Source of the DNA: Burkholderiales bacterium 67-32
GTDB taxonomy: Bacteria > Pseudomonadota > Gammaproteobacteria > Burkholderiales > Burkholderiaceae_B
Length of the DNA stretch: 64,000 nucleotides
Reading direction: 5' to 3'
NCBI GenBank assembly: GCA_001898625.1
Contig: MKUP01000025.1
Span: 62,001 to 126,000, forward strand
In this document: piece after piece, positions 24,883 through 33,636 of the stretch
Numbering within the stretch: the first letter of the stretch is position 1
Layout of the letters: the number at the start of each line of letters is the position of its first letter
Translations under genes and position numbers: made by a program
Notes under the pieces: generated by a model
Database searches by the model: none
The model's input: only the letters and a program-made list of their open reading frames with translations
Told to the model about the DNA's origin: nothing

Positions 24883-25388
24883 AAGCACCGTCCCGACAGG
24901 ACCACCGGCACCTCCTTGTTGGCCGCCGAATGGCCGTCCATGGGCAGGCCGTCGATCCCGATGCGCCCCTGCCTGGGCGCATCACCCACCGCGCAGCCGA
25001 CGCGGATCATGACGAGCGGTTCCTCGCTGGTGGCCTTGAACCAATAGAAAGTCCCGTGGGGCAGCATGACACCTTCGTGCGGACCGATCGTGCGTATCTC
25101 TCCGTGGGGACCATGGAAGGCGGCCTGCCCTTGCAGCACGAAGAACACATGGTCTTCGTTGGGATGGGCGTGCAGTTCGTTCTCGCCCGTCGCCGCGTAG
25201 GCCTTCAGCACGACGGCCATGCGGTCGCTGGCGGCAATGGGCGTGTCGGTCCTTCCCTGCGCCGGCAACTGACCGCTCAGCGTGAAGAAGGACGGCACGC
25301 CGGGCCTCTCGAGCTCGGACAGCATGCGGACGAGATCGGCGTTGCTGTGGCTGAAGGCGGGTACTGCGGCGTTGCCCTGCTGGCTCAT
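24879..25388 (-). CDS. Cupin domain protein
   Basis: 169 residues with a single cupin barrel. Motif 1 is visible as ENELHAHPNEDHVFFVLQG (two His and a Glu/Asp for metal binding), motif 2 as GVMLPHGTFYWF. These residues would bind Fe, Mn or Zn. GGGGAGTCCGC precedes the ATG. It is third in a minus-strand group with D-2-hydroxyacid dehydrogenase and Bug, 10 nt after the Bug gene. Small cupins of this kind act as dioxygenases, isomerases or sugar/acid epimerases; the function cannot be fixed. Confidence 0.85.
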   Translation of the reverse strand: MSQQGNAAVPAFSHSNADLVRMLSELERPGVPSFFTLSGQLPAQGRTDTPIAASDRMAVVLKAYAATGENELHAHPNEDHVFFVLQGQAAFHGPHGEIRTIGPHEGVMLPHGTFYWFKATSEEPLVMIRVGCAVGDAPRQGRIGIDGLPMDGHSAANKEVPVVLSGRCF

Positions 25389-25398
25389 GCGGACTCCC

Positions 25399-26364
25399 CT
25401 AGTCGAGTTGGATGTTTGCCTTGCGGATGATCTGCGCGGTTCCCGACACCGACCGCTCGATCTTCCCGGCCAGCATCGCCGCGGACCCCGGCGCGGGATC
25501 GAAACCCAGTGCGCTGAATTTCTCCTTGAAAGCCGGCTGCGACAGGGTCTCCACGATCACGGCGTTCAAGCGCTCGACGATCGGCGCCGGCGTCCCGCGC
25601 GGCGCCACCAGGCCGAACCAGGCCATTTCGTCGTAATCGCCGCCCAGGGTCTCCCTGACGGTGGGCACGTTCGGCGCCCCGGCATAACGCTGCGCCGACC
25701 CGACCGCAAGCGCGCGGACGCGTCCCTCGTGCACGTTCATCAGTCCGCCGTTATAGGCGAAGGTCACGTGTCCGCCCTGGATGCTGGTGATGACCTCGGC
25801 GCTGCCCTTGTAGGGGACGTGGATGAAGGGCGTACCGGAAGCCAGCGAGATCTTCTCTATCGCCAGGTGCGAGCTGGAGCCCACGCCTATGCTGCCGTAG
25901 CTGATGCGCGCGTCGGGCTTGCGCGCGGCCGCGATCAGGTCCGCCAGCGAACGGTAGGGCGACGCGGGATGGACGACGATGAAAAGCGGCGTGGTCGCCA
26001 CGTGCGCGACGGGCGTGAAATCCCGGCGCGCATCGTAGCTGGCGTTCGGCCTGACCGTGTTGATGCCGAACGAACCTTCGTTGCCCATCATCAGCGTGTA
26101 GCCATCGGGGGCCGCCGCGATGAGCTGCTGGGCGGCGATCATGCCATTGGCCCCCGCGCGCGACTCGACCACGACCGGCTGCCCCAGCCGCGCCGCCATC
26201 CCCTCGGCCATCGACCGTGTCAACGCATCGATGACCGACCCCGGCGCCCACGGAAAAATGAGGCGTATGGGCTTGACCGGGTAAGCCGCGGCGTCGGCGT
26301 GCGCATTGCCGCCCCACGCCATGCCCGCCAGTACCGCCATCCATCCGAACACCTTTTTCATCAT
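25399..26364 (-). CDS. Bug family periplasmic solute-binding protein (5 of 9)
   Basis: 321 residues. MMKKVFGWMAVLAGMAWGG then HADA is a signal peptide; YPVKPIRLIFPWAPGSVID is the family motif with the conserved Asp. APNVPTVRETLGGDYDEMAW and the C-terminal helices agree. GAGGAGCG precedes the ATG at 26364, which overlaps the stop of the upstream dehydrogenase (ATGA). Coupling with a D-2-hydroxyacid dehydrogenase and a cupin suggests the ligand is a 2-hydroxy or 2-oxo acid. Confidence 0.93.
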   Translation of the reverse strand: MMKKVFGWMAVLAGMAWGGNAHADAAAYPVKPIRLIFPWAPGSVIDALTRSMAEGMAARLGQPVVVESRAGANGMIAAQQLIAAAPDGYTLMMGNEGSFGINTVRPNASYDARRDFTPVAHVATTPLFIVVHPASPYRSLADLIAAARKPDARISYGSIGVGSSSHLAIEKISLASGTPFIHVPYKGSAEVITSIQGGHVTFAYNGGLMNVHEGRVRALAVGSAQRYAGAPNVPTVRETLGGDYDEMAWFGLVAPRGTPAPIVERLNAVIVETLSQPAFKEKFSALGFDPAPGSAAMLAGKIERSVSGTAQIIRKANIQLD

Positions 26365-27452
26365 CGCTCCTCGACGATCGGCCCGGCCACCGCCGGACCT
26401 TCCATGGCATCCAGGCGGCGCCGCCATGCGGGCTCCGCCTCGGGATTCTTGCAATACAGCGGCGGTTCGCCGCGCAGCAGGCGGTCGATGTTCTCGAGCG
26501 CGGTGCCGGGCAGCACGCTCAGCCCGTCATAGGTCTGGGCAACCAGGTGCGGGGTCAGATAAACGTTGTCCAGCGTCCAGAGCGGGCTGTCCGCCGGCAG
26601 CGGCTCGACCTCGAACGTGTCCAGCGCGGCGCCGCCCAGCCGGCCCGATGCCAGCGCCTCGCACAGCGCCCGTTCGTCCACGGCCTGCCCGCGCGCCGTA
26701 TTGATCAGGCGGGCGCCGGGCTTCATCAGCGCGAACTCGCGCGCGCCCATCACCGGCCTCGCGCCGGGCGCGGGCGTGACGTGCAGGCTCACGATGTCGC
26801 TATCGGCCAGCAACTCGTCCAGCGTCACGAAGGCCACGTGATCCGGCAGGTCGGCAGGACGCGGCGCGCCCGGACGGCCACAGGCCAGCACCCGCACGCT
26901 GAACCCCGCCAGGCGGCGGGCGACCTCCCGGCCGATACGGCCGAACCCCACCAGGCCCACCGTCCGGCCGGCTAGGATGCGGGCCCAGCGCTCCGCCAGC
27001 AGGGCGCGGGGCCGAGGCCGCCGGCCGTCCATGACCTCGCGCGTCCGATCCGGCTGATAGAGCTGCATCAGAATCAGCATGACGGTGGCCTCGGACAGCG
27101 CCGTGCGGTTCTGGAGCGTGGCGGCATGGCCGACCAGGATTCCCCGCTGCGTCGCGGCCCCGACGTCCACCGTTTCCAGACCCACCGTGGGATTCACGAT
27201 GCCGCGCAGCCTGGGCATGGCATCCATCAGTTCCGGCCCGCAGACCGAACGCGAACTGAATACCGCCACCTCCACGTCCCGCAGTTGCGTCCGCATGCCC
27301 GGCACGTCATAGACGAGCTTGGGACCGGGCGCCGTGACCGGACCGCGCACCACTCGCACCCGCCGCTCGGCCAGCCCCGCGGCGATCTGATCCAGCACTT
27401 CCGACAACATGTAGTCGTGCGCCAGGAACACGGTGGAACGGTGGGCGGCCAT
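26361..27452 (-). CDS. D-isomer-specific 2-hydroxyacid dehydrogenase
   Basis: 363 residues. The NAD-binding motif VGLVGFGRIGREVARRL is at about 165-181. The catalytic residues are visible as Arg in LINTARGQAVDE, Glu in DTFEVEPLP and His in YLTPHLVAQT. The family interconverts 2-oxo acids and D-2-hydroxy acids or phosphoglycerate-like compounds with NAD(H). The start at 27452 excludes an upstream in-frame extension that crosses the candidate operator. It leads a minus-strand group with Bug and cupin, and is divergent from the second GntR gene. The substrate is unknown. Confidence 0.88.
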   Translation of the reverse strand: MAAHRSTVFLAHDYMLSEVLDQIAAGLAERRVRVVRGPVTAPGPKLVYDVPGMRTQLRDVEVAVFSSRSVCGPELMDAMPRLRGIVNPTVGLETVDVGAATQRGILVGHAATLQNRTALSEATVMLILMQLYQPDRTREVMDGRRPRPRALLAERWARILAGRTVGLVGFGRIGREVARRLAGFSVRVLACGRPGAPRPADLPDHVAFVTLDELLADSDIVSLHVTPAPGARPVMGAREFALMKPGARLINTARGQAVDERALCEALASGRLGGAALDTFEVEPLPADSPLWTLDNVYLTPHLVAQTYDGLSVLPGTALENIDRLLRGEPPLYCKNPEAEPAWRRRLDAMEGPAVAGPIVEER

Positions 27453-27488
27453 GTGACGCTCTCTGGTGGAGTGGCTGATGATTCCAGA

Positions 27489-27504
27489 ATTTTGCATTCA
27501 AAAT
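27489..27504. promoter_or_regulatory. GntR-type operator, 27.5 kb locus (dehydrogenase side)
   Basis: ATTTTG-CATT-CAAAAT is a perfect interrupted dyad. On the minus strand it reads TTTTGAATGCAAAA, one base different from the TTTTGAATACAAAA core of the 23 kb locus. It lies 37 nt upstream of the dehydrogenase ATG. Confidence 0.6.
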
Positions 27505-27599
27505 ACAAAACTCGAAATGCCAATTTTCTAGGGGTTTCCACCAGAAAGAAAGCCTCATCGCCGACTTGCAAGGAGGCAGTCGCTATACTTTCCCAAGTA

Positions 27600-27613
27600 T
27601 TTTGAATTCAGCC
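27600..27613. promoter_or_regulatory. GntR-type operator in front of the second GntR gene
   Basis: TTTTGAATTCAGCC resembles the other four sites, especially in the left half. It is 5 nt from the ATG and about 11 nt after a TATACT -10-like element (27584-27589), so it would cover the transcription start. Confidence 0.45.
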
Positions 27614-27618
27614 GGTCC

Positions 27619-28329
27619 ATGCTCAAGCTCGATACAGGCAGCCTCCCCCCGCGCAAGAATCTCTCCAGAGCGATCTACGAGTCCCTGGAAACCGCCATCG
27701 TCCAGGGCCGTCTGCAGCCCGGCACCCGGCTGGCCGAGGATGTGCTGTCCACCCGCTTCGGCGTCAGCCGGTCGCCCGTGCGCGAAGCCATCAGCGAACT
27801 CGAACGCGTGGGGCTGGCCGAGCGGGGCACGATGCGGGACCGCCGCGTCAGCGTCCCGAGCGAGGCCTTCATCGTCGACTGCTTCGACGTCTGGGTGCTG
27901 CTGGAAAGCGAGCGGCTGTACGAATCGAGCCTGCGCAGCGACGCCGACGCAATACGCGGCATCGAGACCCTGCTGCATCGGCTCGAACAATCCCCCACAC
28001 CGGAGTCTCCCGTCCTGCACGCCTTCCACGAGGCCCTGCGCGCGGATTGCCGGAACCAGCAGTTGCAGCGCGTGGCCAACGACTGGTCGAAATACGTGAC
28101 CTGGCTGCGCAGCCTGTATTTCACCTACGACCCGGGCCAGGGCAATGCCCAGGAAGAACACCGCCAACTGGTGCGGCTCTACAAGGCGCGCGACCGCGAT
28201 GGCCTGACCCAGGCCTTGCGCCGGCACATCAGTTGGCAGCGCGATGCGATTCTGGACGGCTGGCGCCAGGCGGCGAAGGAAGAGAAAGACGAAGCGGCGG
28301 CCTTGCTGGCCGCCCTGCAAGAACAATAA
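27619..28329 (+). CDS. GntR family regulator (FadR subfamily)
   Basis: 236 residues. The winged HTH includes LSRAIYESLETAIVQGRLQPG and LSTRFGVSRSPVREAISELE. The C-terminal FCD-like domain is helical (HRQLVRLYKARDRDGLTQAL) but the usual metal-binding His set is less complete than in the GntR protein at 24199. It is divergent from the dehydrogenase-Bug-cupin group and probably controls it. Operators near it are almost the same as those of the 24199 regulator, so the two may share targets. Confidence 0.9.
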   Translation: MLKLDTGSLPPRKNLSRAIYESLETAIVQGRLQPGTRLAEDVLSTRFGVSRSPVREAISELERVGLAERGTMRDRRVSVPSEAFIVDCFDVWVLLESERLYESSLRSDADAIRGIETLLHRLEQSPTPESPVLHAFHEALRADCRNQQLQRVANDWSKYVTWLRSLYFTYDPGQGNAQEEHRQLVRLYKARDRDGLTQALRRHISWQRDAILDGWRQAAKEEKDEAAALLAALQEQ

Positions 28330-28330
28330 T

Positions 28331-28349
28331 GCGAATCGATATCATTTTA
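28331..28349. promoter_or_regulatory. Candidate Fur box upstream of the ECF sigma gene
   Basis: GCGAATCGATATCATTTTA matches 11 of 19 positions of the Fur consensus (GATAATGATAATCATTATC), best in the right half. Iron control by Fur is the usual regulation of fecI-type sigma genes, so context supports a modest match. Confidence 0.4.
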
Positions 28350-28390
28350 TGCAAAAATAGGAGAATTTCCTTGACCCTGTAGGGGAACGC

Positions 28391-28921
28391 GTGTCCCGAC
28401 CTGCCGACAGTGCCGCCAGTCATGCGCTCGGCAGCCTCTATACCCAGCACAGCCAGTGGCTGGTTGCCTGGCTGCAACGAAAGCTGGGAAACCGCTCCGA
28501 CGCCGCGGACATCGCCCAGGACACCTTCACCCGCATCTGGGCGGGCGCCAGGACTCAGGCCATCCAGGACATCCGCGAACCTCGGGCCTACCTGACGACC
28601 GTGGCCAAGCGCCTGGTCATCAACCACCTCGAACGCCAGTCGCTGCAACAGGCCTACCTGGCATCCCTGCACCTGCTGCCCGAGAACACCGTGCCGTCGG
28701 TGGAGGCCCGGGCGATCCTGCTGGAAACGCTGGAGCAACTGGACGCGCTGCTGGACGAGCTGCCGGCCAAGGCCCGCACGGCCTTCCTGCTTTCCCAGCT
28801 CGAAGGCCTGTCCTACGAGGAAATCGCCGCGCACATGCAGGTCAGCGTGCGCACGGTCACCCGCTACATGGCACAGGGCTTCAGGCAATGCCTGCAGGTC
28901 ATGCTGGTCTCCGGCGCATGA
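28391..28921 (+). CDS. ECF sigma factor, FecI-like
   Basis: 176 residues from GTG at 28391 with AGGGGAA 5 nt upstream. Region 2 includes DAADIAQDTFTRIWAGAR; region 4 includes ELPAKARTAFLLSQLEGLSY and the HTH EEIAAHMQVSVRTVTRYM. FecI-type sigma factors drive transcription of an outer-membrane siderophore receptor gene. The next genes are an overlapping FecR-like gene and a TonB-dependent receptor with an N-terminal signalling domain, which completes the standard three-part system. Confidence 0.93.
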   Translation: MSRPADSAASHALGSLYTQHSQWLVAWLQRKLGNRSDAADIAQDTFTRIWAGARTQAIQDIREPRAYLTTVAKRLVINHLERQSLQQAYLASLHLLPENTVPSVEARAILLETLEQLDALLDELPAKARTAFLLSQLEGLSYEEIAAHMQVSVRTVTRYMAQGFRQCLQVMLVSGA

Positions 28922-29871
28922 ACGCCATCGACGCGCGCATTCTCGATGAAGCCGCCCACTGGCTCGCGCGCCGGCACGCGTCCGACTTCAGCGAATCGGA
29001 ACACGCGGAACTGCTGCGCTGGCGCGGCAAGAGCGCCATCCACGAACACGTCTGGCAACAGGCCGAGCGCCTGCGGGAACGGATGCACGCCCTGCCCGCC
29101 CCGATGGGCATGGCCGTGCTGGATCGGCCGCGCCGCACGGCCAGCCGCAGGCAATTCCTCAAGACGGCCGCGCTGGCAGCCGGCGCGCCGGCGCTGGGCT
29201 GGCTGGCGTATCGCCGTCTTCCCTGGCAAAGCTGGAACGCCGACTTCAGGACGGCCACCGGGGAACGCCGGTCGATCACGCTGGCCGATGGCAGCCGGAT
29301 CATGCTGAACACGGCTTCGGCCATCAGCGCGAACTTCGATGGCGCATCCCGGCGGGTGCGCCAGCATGCCGGGGAAATCCTGGTCGAGACCGCGCATCCG
29401 GCCCAATACGCCGGACAGCCCTTCATCGTCCAGACCCAGGACGGGGACATGCAGGCCCTGGGCACCCGCTTCCTCGTCCGCACGCACGAACAAGGCACCG
29501 CGCTTGCTGTGCTGGAGGGGGCGGTCCGGATCAGCCCCGCCCGGTCGGCACACGGCATCATCGTCCATGCCGGAGAACGCGCCGAATTCGACAGCCAGGC
29601 GGTCCGTGCCGTGACGGCGCTTGCGCCCGAAGCGGATGCCTGGACCCAGGGCGTGCTCTATGCGCAGGACATGCGGCTCGAGGACTTCCTGGCCGAACTG
29701 GCCCGCTACCGGCCGGGCATCCTGCAGTGCGCCCCGGATGCCGTGGACCTGCGGGTCTCCGGTAGCTTCCAATTGAATGACACCTCCCGCGTCCTCGACC
29801 TCCTGACTCGGACGCTGCCCGTGCGGACCGAGGAACGGACCCGCTACTGGGTCAGGGTGGCCCGCCGCTAG
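28918..29871 (+). CDS. FecR family anti-sigma/sigma regulator with internal Tat-like motif
   Basis: 317 residues; the ATG overlaps the sigma stop (ATGA). The N-terminal anti-sigma domain (residues 1-60) has EAAHWLARRHASDFSESEHA. A single hydrophobic segment at about 83-97 follows SRRQFLK (residues 76-82), which fits the twin-arginine consensus exactly. The periplasmic FecR domain contains ITLADGSRIMLNTASAISANFD and the C-terminal secretin/TonB-short domain VSGSFQLNDTSRVLDLL. It should hold the sigma factor until the loaded receptor signals. Tat-type insertion would be a notable variation, inferred from the motif alone. Confidence 0.9.
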   Translation: MNAIDARILDEAAHWLARRHASDFSESEHAELLRWRGKSAIHEHVWQQAERLRERMHALPAPMGMAVLDRPRRTASRRQFLKTAALAAGAPALGWLAYRRLPWQSWNADFRTATGERRSITLADGSRIMLNTASAISANFDGASRRVRQHAGEILVETAHPAQYAGQPFIVQTQDGDMQALGTRFLVRTHEQGTALAVLEGAVRISPARSAHGIIVHAGERAEFDSQAVRAVTALAPEADAWTQGVLYAQDMRLEDFLAELARYRPGILQCAPDAVDLRVSGSFQLNDTSRVLDLLTRTLPVRTEERTRYWVRVARR

Positions 29872-29957
29872 ATTCCCTGTCCGGTTTTTGAATCTCGCCT
29901 GTCATATCCACTGAGCCCCCCTACAACGGCCTACGACAGTCACGAGGATTCCACGAC

Positions 29958-32438
29958 ATGCCCCAACACCGCGCCCGCCCCCCGCGGCCTTCCCCGCGCC
30001 GCCTTGCCGCCGTCCTCGGCATGAGTGTCCTGGCCTTCCATGGGCCGTCCGCACTGGCGGCCACGCCCGCCGCCGGCCAGGTCCAGAAGGCCTATCGCAT
30101 TCCCGCCGGGCCGCTGGCGCCCGCCCTGATGCAGTTCGCGGCCCAGGCCGGCGTCAACCTCAGCGTCGATTCTGCCCAGTTGCGCGGAATGGCCACCCCG
30201 GGCCTGTCCGGCTCGTTCTCCGTCGAGGACGGCTTTGCGCGGCTGCTGGAACAGAGCGGCCTGCGGCTGCGGCGAATGGGGGAAGGCAACTACGCCCTGG
30301 AGCCCGCGCCCGGCGTGCGGGCGGTGCAGAGCGCGGGCACCGCCGCGGAAACTACGGAGCTCGCCACGGTCACTGTCAGCGCCCGCACGCAGAACAACCT
30401 CACCGCGCCCGCCAGGCAGGTCACGCTGCTGGAAGGCGAGGAAATCGAGCAGTTGCGGCAGGGTTCCGACAGCCTGGCGACGATGCTGAGCAAGGCCGTA
30501 CCCGGCATGGCCGATTCCAGCCATACCATCACCGACTACGGCCAGACCTTGCGCGGCCGGAACATGCTGGTGCTGGTCGATGGCGTTCCGCTCAACACCA
30601 ATCGCGATTCGTCCCGGAACCTCGCCAACATCAATCCCGCCGACATCGAACAGATCGAGGTGCTCCGGGGCAGCAGCGCCATCTATGGCAGCGGGGCCGC
30701 CGGCGGCATCGTCTCCATCCGCACCAAGCGCCCCTCGGGCGAGACCAAAGCGGAGACCATCGTCAGCGGCGTGACACCGCTGTCCCGGCTGGGCAGCGCG
30801 GGACTGGGCGGCGAAGTGCAGCACTACCTGTCCGGCGGCGGCGACGTCGTCGACTACTCCGTCAGCCTGGGCGCGCGGCACGTGGGCGGCTCCTACGACG
30901 GGGACGGACACCGCATCGCCCCGGAGCCCAGCCAGGGCGACATGTTCGACTCCAACATCTACAACGCGTCGGCCAAGGTGGGATTCAAGCTGGCCGAGGA
31001 CCAGCGGCTGCAATTGTCGGCCAGCCGGTACGATGCGAGGCAGGACACGAAGTACGCCTCGGACCCTTCGGTGGCCAAGCTGCCCCCCGGATCCGTACCG
31101 GCCAGGCCCATCAAGGGACTCGAGCTCGACAAGCAGAACCAGATCCAGAACACCATACTGGGGCTGGACTACGAGAACAGGAACGTGGCGGGCAGCACGC
31201 TGGCCGCGCAGCTCTACTACCGCGACTTCTTCACGCGCTTCGCCCCGTTCGACGCACGCGCCGTTCCCGTCCGCGGCGCCAACATCGACCAGGCCATGCA
31301 GAACTCGAAGGTCTTCGGCGGAAGGCTTACCGTCAAGACGCCGCTGGGGCAGGACAAGAAAACCCTGCTGGTCTGGGGCGCGGACTTCAACCACGAGCGG
31401 ACCGACATGCCGCTGGACATCTTCGACCCCACGGCCTACGACGCCAGCGGCGGCCTGGTCTTCAGGAAGACCGGCCGCCTGATGTACATGCCGCCGCTCA
31501 CGACGCGCAGCCTGGGCGCCTTCGCCCAGGCGCAGCACAAGTTCAACGACCGCTGGTCGGTCGAGGGCGGCGCCCGCTACGAGCGTTCCCGGGCCAGCTT
31601 CGACGACTTCACGCCCCTGTCGCAGTCGCGCGTCGCCAACCCCCAGTCGGTCGCGGGAGGCGCGGTGAACTATGGCGCCTGGACCTTCAACCTGGGCTCG
31701 GTCTTCACCCCGGTCAAGGGCCAGGAGTTCTATGCGTCGTACAGCCAGGGCTTCGAACTGCCGGATATCGGCGTGGTCCTGCGCAATGCCTCGCCCAGCT
31801 TCAACATCGGCAACTCCAACCTCAAGCCCATCAAGACCGACACCTACGAGCTGGGCTGGCGCGGCCGTTTCGAGAATCTGCGGACCAGCCTGAGCGTCTT
31901 CCAGTCGCGCTCCGACCTGGGAGCGGTCCAGAGTTTCAACAACGGACTGACCCTGCTCAGGACCAAGGAAAAGATCCATGGCGTGGAAGCCAGCCTGGAC
32001 TACTTCAGCGACGATGACCGCTGGAGCGCGGGCGGCAGCGTCACCTGGATGAAGGGCCGCGAACTTCCGCAGAACGCCAGCGCCTATCAGGACATGACCG
32101 GCTACCGGATCCCGCCGCTGAAGCTGACCGCCTATGCCGAGTACCGCCCCGACAGCAGTTGGAGCCACCGCGTCCAGGTGACCTCGTATGCATCCAGGGA
32201 CTACCGCCTGAACGGCCAGACCAGCTTCGGACGCTACGACGCCAAGGGCTACACCACGGTGGACCTGGTCAGCCACTGGCGCATCGATGCGAAGAACCGG
32301 GTCACGCTAGGCATCGAGAACCTGTTCAACCGGCACTACTACCCGCTCTACAGCCAGCTCCTGCGCAATAACAACAACACCAGCCACCTGCCCGCGGCCG
32401 GCACGGTCCTGAGAATCAGCTACGCCCACACCTGGTAG
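29958..32438 (+). CDS. TonB-dependent siderophore receptor with signalling (STN) domain
   Basis: 826 residues. A long basic signal peptide ends at about ALAA (residue 36). The STN domain follows (KAYRIPAGPLAPALMQFAAQ to about residue 115) and would contact FecR. Then comes the plug, including LRGRNMLVLVDGVPLNTNRD and EVLRGSSAIYGSGAAGG, and a 22-strand barrel that ends in an aromatic residue (RISYAHTW). GAGG lies 11 nt before the ATG. It is a transducer that imports a ferric siderophore or related chelate and induces its own synthesis through the FecI/FecR pair upstream. The ligand cannot be deduced. Confidence 0.93.
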   Translation: MPQHRARPPRPSPRRLAAVLGMSVLAFHGPSALAATPAAGQVQKAYRIPAGPLAPALMQFAAQAGVNLSVDSAQLRGMATPGLSGSFSVEDGFARLLEQSGLRLRRMGEGNYALEPAPGVRAVQSAGTAAETTELATVTVSARTQNNLTAPARQVTLLEGEEIEQLRQGSDSLATMLSKAVPGMADSSHTITDYGQTLRGRNMLVLVDGVPLNTNRDSSRNLANINPADIEQIEVLRGSSAIYGSGAAGGIVSIRTKRPSGETKAETIVSGVTPLSRLGSAGLGGEVQHYLSGGGDVVDYSVSLGARHVGGSYDGDGHRIAPEPSQGDMFDSNIYNASAKVGFKLAEDQRLQLSASRYDARQDTKYASDPSVAKLPPGSVPARPIKGLELDKQNQIQNTILGLDYENRNVAGSTLAAQLYYRDFFTRFAPFDARAVPVRGANIDQAMQNSKVFGGRLTVKTPLGQDKKTLLVWGADFNHERTDMPLDIFDPTAYDASGGLVFRKTGRLMYMPPLTTRSLGAFAQAQHKFNDRWSVEGGARYERSRASFDDFTPLSQSRVANPQSVAGGAVNYGAWTFNLGSVFTPVKGQEFYASYSQGFELPDIGVVLRNASPSFNIGNSNLKPIKTDTYELGWRGRFENLRTSLSVFQSRSDLGAVQSFNNGLTLLRTKEKIHGVEASLDYFSDDDRWSAGGSVTWMKGRELPQNASAYQDMTGYRIPPLKLTAYAEYRPDSSWSHRVQVTSYASRDYRLNGQTSFGRYDAKGYTTVDLVSHWRIDAKNRVTLGIENLFNRHYYPLYSQLLRNNNNTSHLPAAGTVLRISYAHTW

Positions 32439-32442
32439 TGCG

Positions 32443-33621
32443 GTGAAAGCGTTCCTTCGCGGGCTGCACCGCTGGTGCGGCCTCGTCATCGCCCTGTTCG
32501 TCGCGGTCACCGCCCTGACGGGCAGCCTGATCGCCTTCGAACACGAACTGGATGCCTGGCTGAATCCGGCGCTGTTCAAGACCGGCGACACGCGGCCCGC
32601 CCTGCCCTTCGACACGCTGCTGGCGCGGATCGAATCCCAGGATGGCCGCATCCGCGTGACCCAACTGCCGCTGGACACGCCGCCGGGCCAGGCCAGCGAA
32701 GTCCAGGTCGAAGCCCGGCCAGGCGCCGCGGCCGTCGACTTCGACCGCATGTTCGTCGACCCCGCGTCCGGCCGCATCCTGGGCACGCGCAAGTGGGGCG
32801 CCTGGCATTGGGATAGCGCTCACCTGATGCCCTGGCTCAACCGCTTTCATCGGAATCTTGCCCTGCCCGGGCAATGGGGCAGCCGCCTGCTCGGATGGGT
32901 CTGCGTCGCCTGGCTGCTCATCTCGTTGGCCGGCCTGTATCTGACCTTCCCCACCCGCCCCGGGCGGCCGTGGCGCTCCGCCTGGCGCATGAGCCTGGAC
33001 GCGCGCGGGCTGAAGCTCGTGAATGACCTGCACCGGACCCTCGGCCTGTGGACGCTGCTGGTGGCCCTGCCCATCGCCTTCACGGGCGTCTATCTGAGCC
33101 TGGGCAACGACGTGTTCAAGCCACTCGCCAGCCTGTTCGGCCCGATCAGCCAACATCCGGTCGCGGCGCGGGCACAGACGGCGATGCCGTCCTCGACACC
33201 GCCTCCCATCAGCGCCCGGCAGAGCGTCGTCCTGGCGCGGGCCCTGCTGCCGGAGGGCACCCGGGACTACGAGCCCTGGTACTTCGGACACCTGGCGTCG
33301 CGTGGCATGTACCGGGTCGCGTTCAAGGAAATGAACCTGCGCGAATCCGCCTTGCGCGTGCGCTATGAACAGGTCTTCATCGACGACCGGACCGGGGAAT
33401 TGGCGGGGCGCTTCGGCTATGCCAGCGGCACGCCGGTGGACCGGTTCCTGGTCTGGCAGTATCCGGTCCACTCGGGCAAGGTGCTGGGCCCCCTGGGCCG
33501 GGCGCTGGTCGCGCTGGGCGGGGTGCTCATCGTTCTGCTGTGCGTCGTGGGCGTGATGAGATATGGGATGAGGACGGCCGGGCCCCGCGTGTCCTCCGGT
33601 ACCGCGAGCGCCCGGCCATGA
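32443..33621 (+). CDS. PepSY-associated membrane protein (iron-uptake linked)
   Basis: 392 residues from a GTG 5 nt after the receptor stop. Four hydrophobic segments are visible: about residues 10-32 (CGLVIALFVAVTALTGSLIA), 145-168, 198-220 and 350-372. PepSY-type motifs PWYFGHLASRGMYRV and VFIDDRTGELAGRFGYASG lie in the long periplasmic loop. Proteins of this group often follow siderophore receptor genes and several are thought to reduce ferric siderophores at the inner membrane. Tight spacing shows co-expression with the receptor. Confidence 0.88.
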   Translation: MKAFLRGLHRWCGLVIALFVAVTALTGSLIAFEHELDAWLNPALFKTGDTRPALPFDTLLARIESQDGRIRVTQLPLDTPPGQASEVQVEARPGAAAVDFDRMFVDPASGRILGTRKWGAWHWDSAHLMPWLNRFHRNLALPGQWGSRLLGWVCVAWLLISLAGLYLTFPTRPGRPWRSAWRMSLDARGLKLVNDLHRTLGLWTLLVALPIAFTGVYLSLGNDVFKPLASLFGPISQHPVAARAQTAMPSSTPPPISARQSVVLARALLPEGTRDYEPWYFGHLASRGMYRVAFKEMNLRESALRVRYEQVFIDDRTGELAGRFGYASGTPVDRFLVWQYPVHSGKVLGPLGRALVALGGVLIVLLCVVGVMRYGMRTAGPRVSSGTASARP

Positions 33622-33636
33622 CCTCCGAGGGGATGC

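Noticed and set aside
29940-32276. A 778-codon minus-strand open frame
   Set aside because: It is the shadow of the TonB-dependent receptor gene; GC-rich DNA keeps the opposite frame open and the translation shows no family features.
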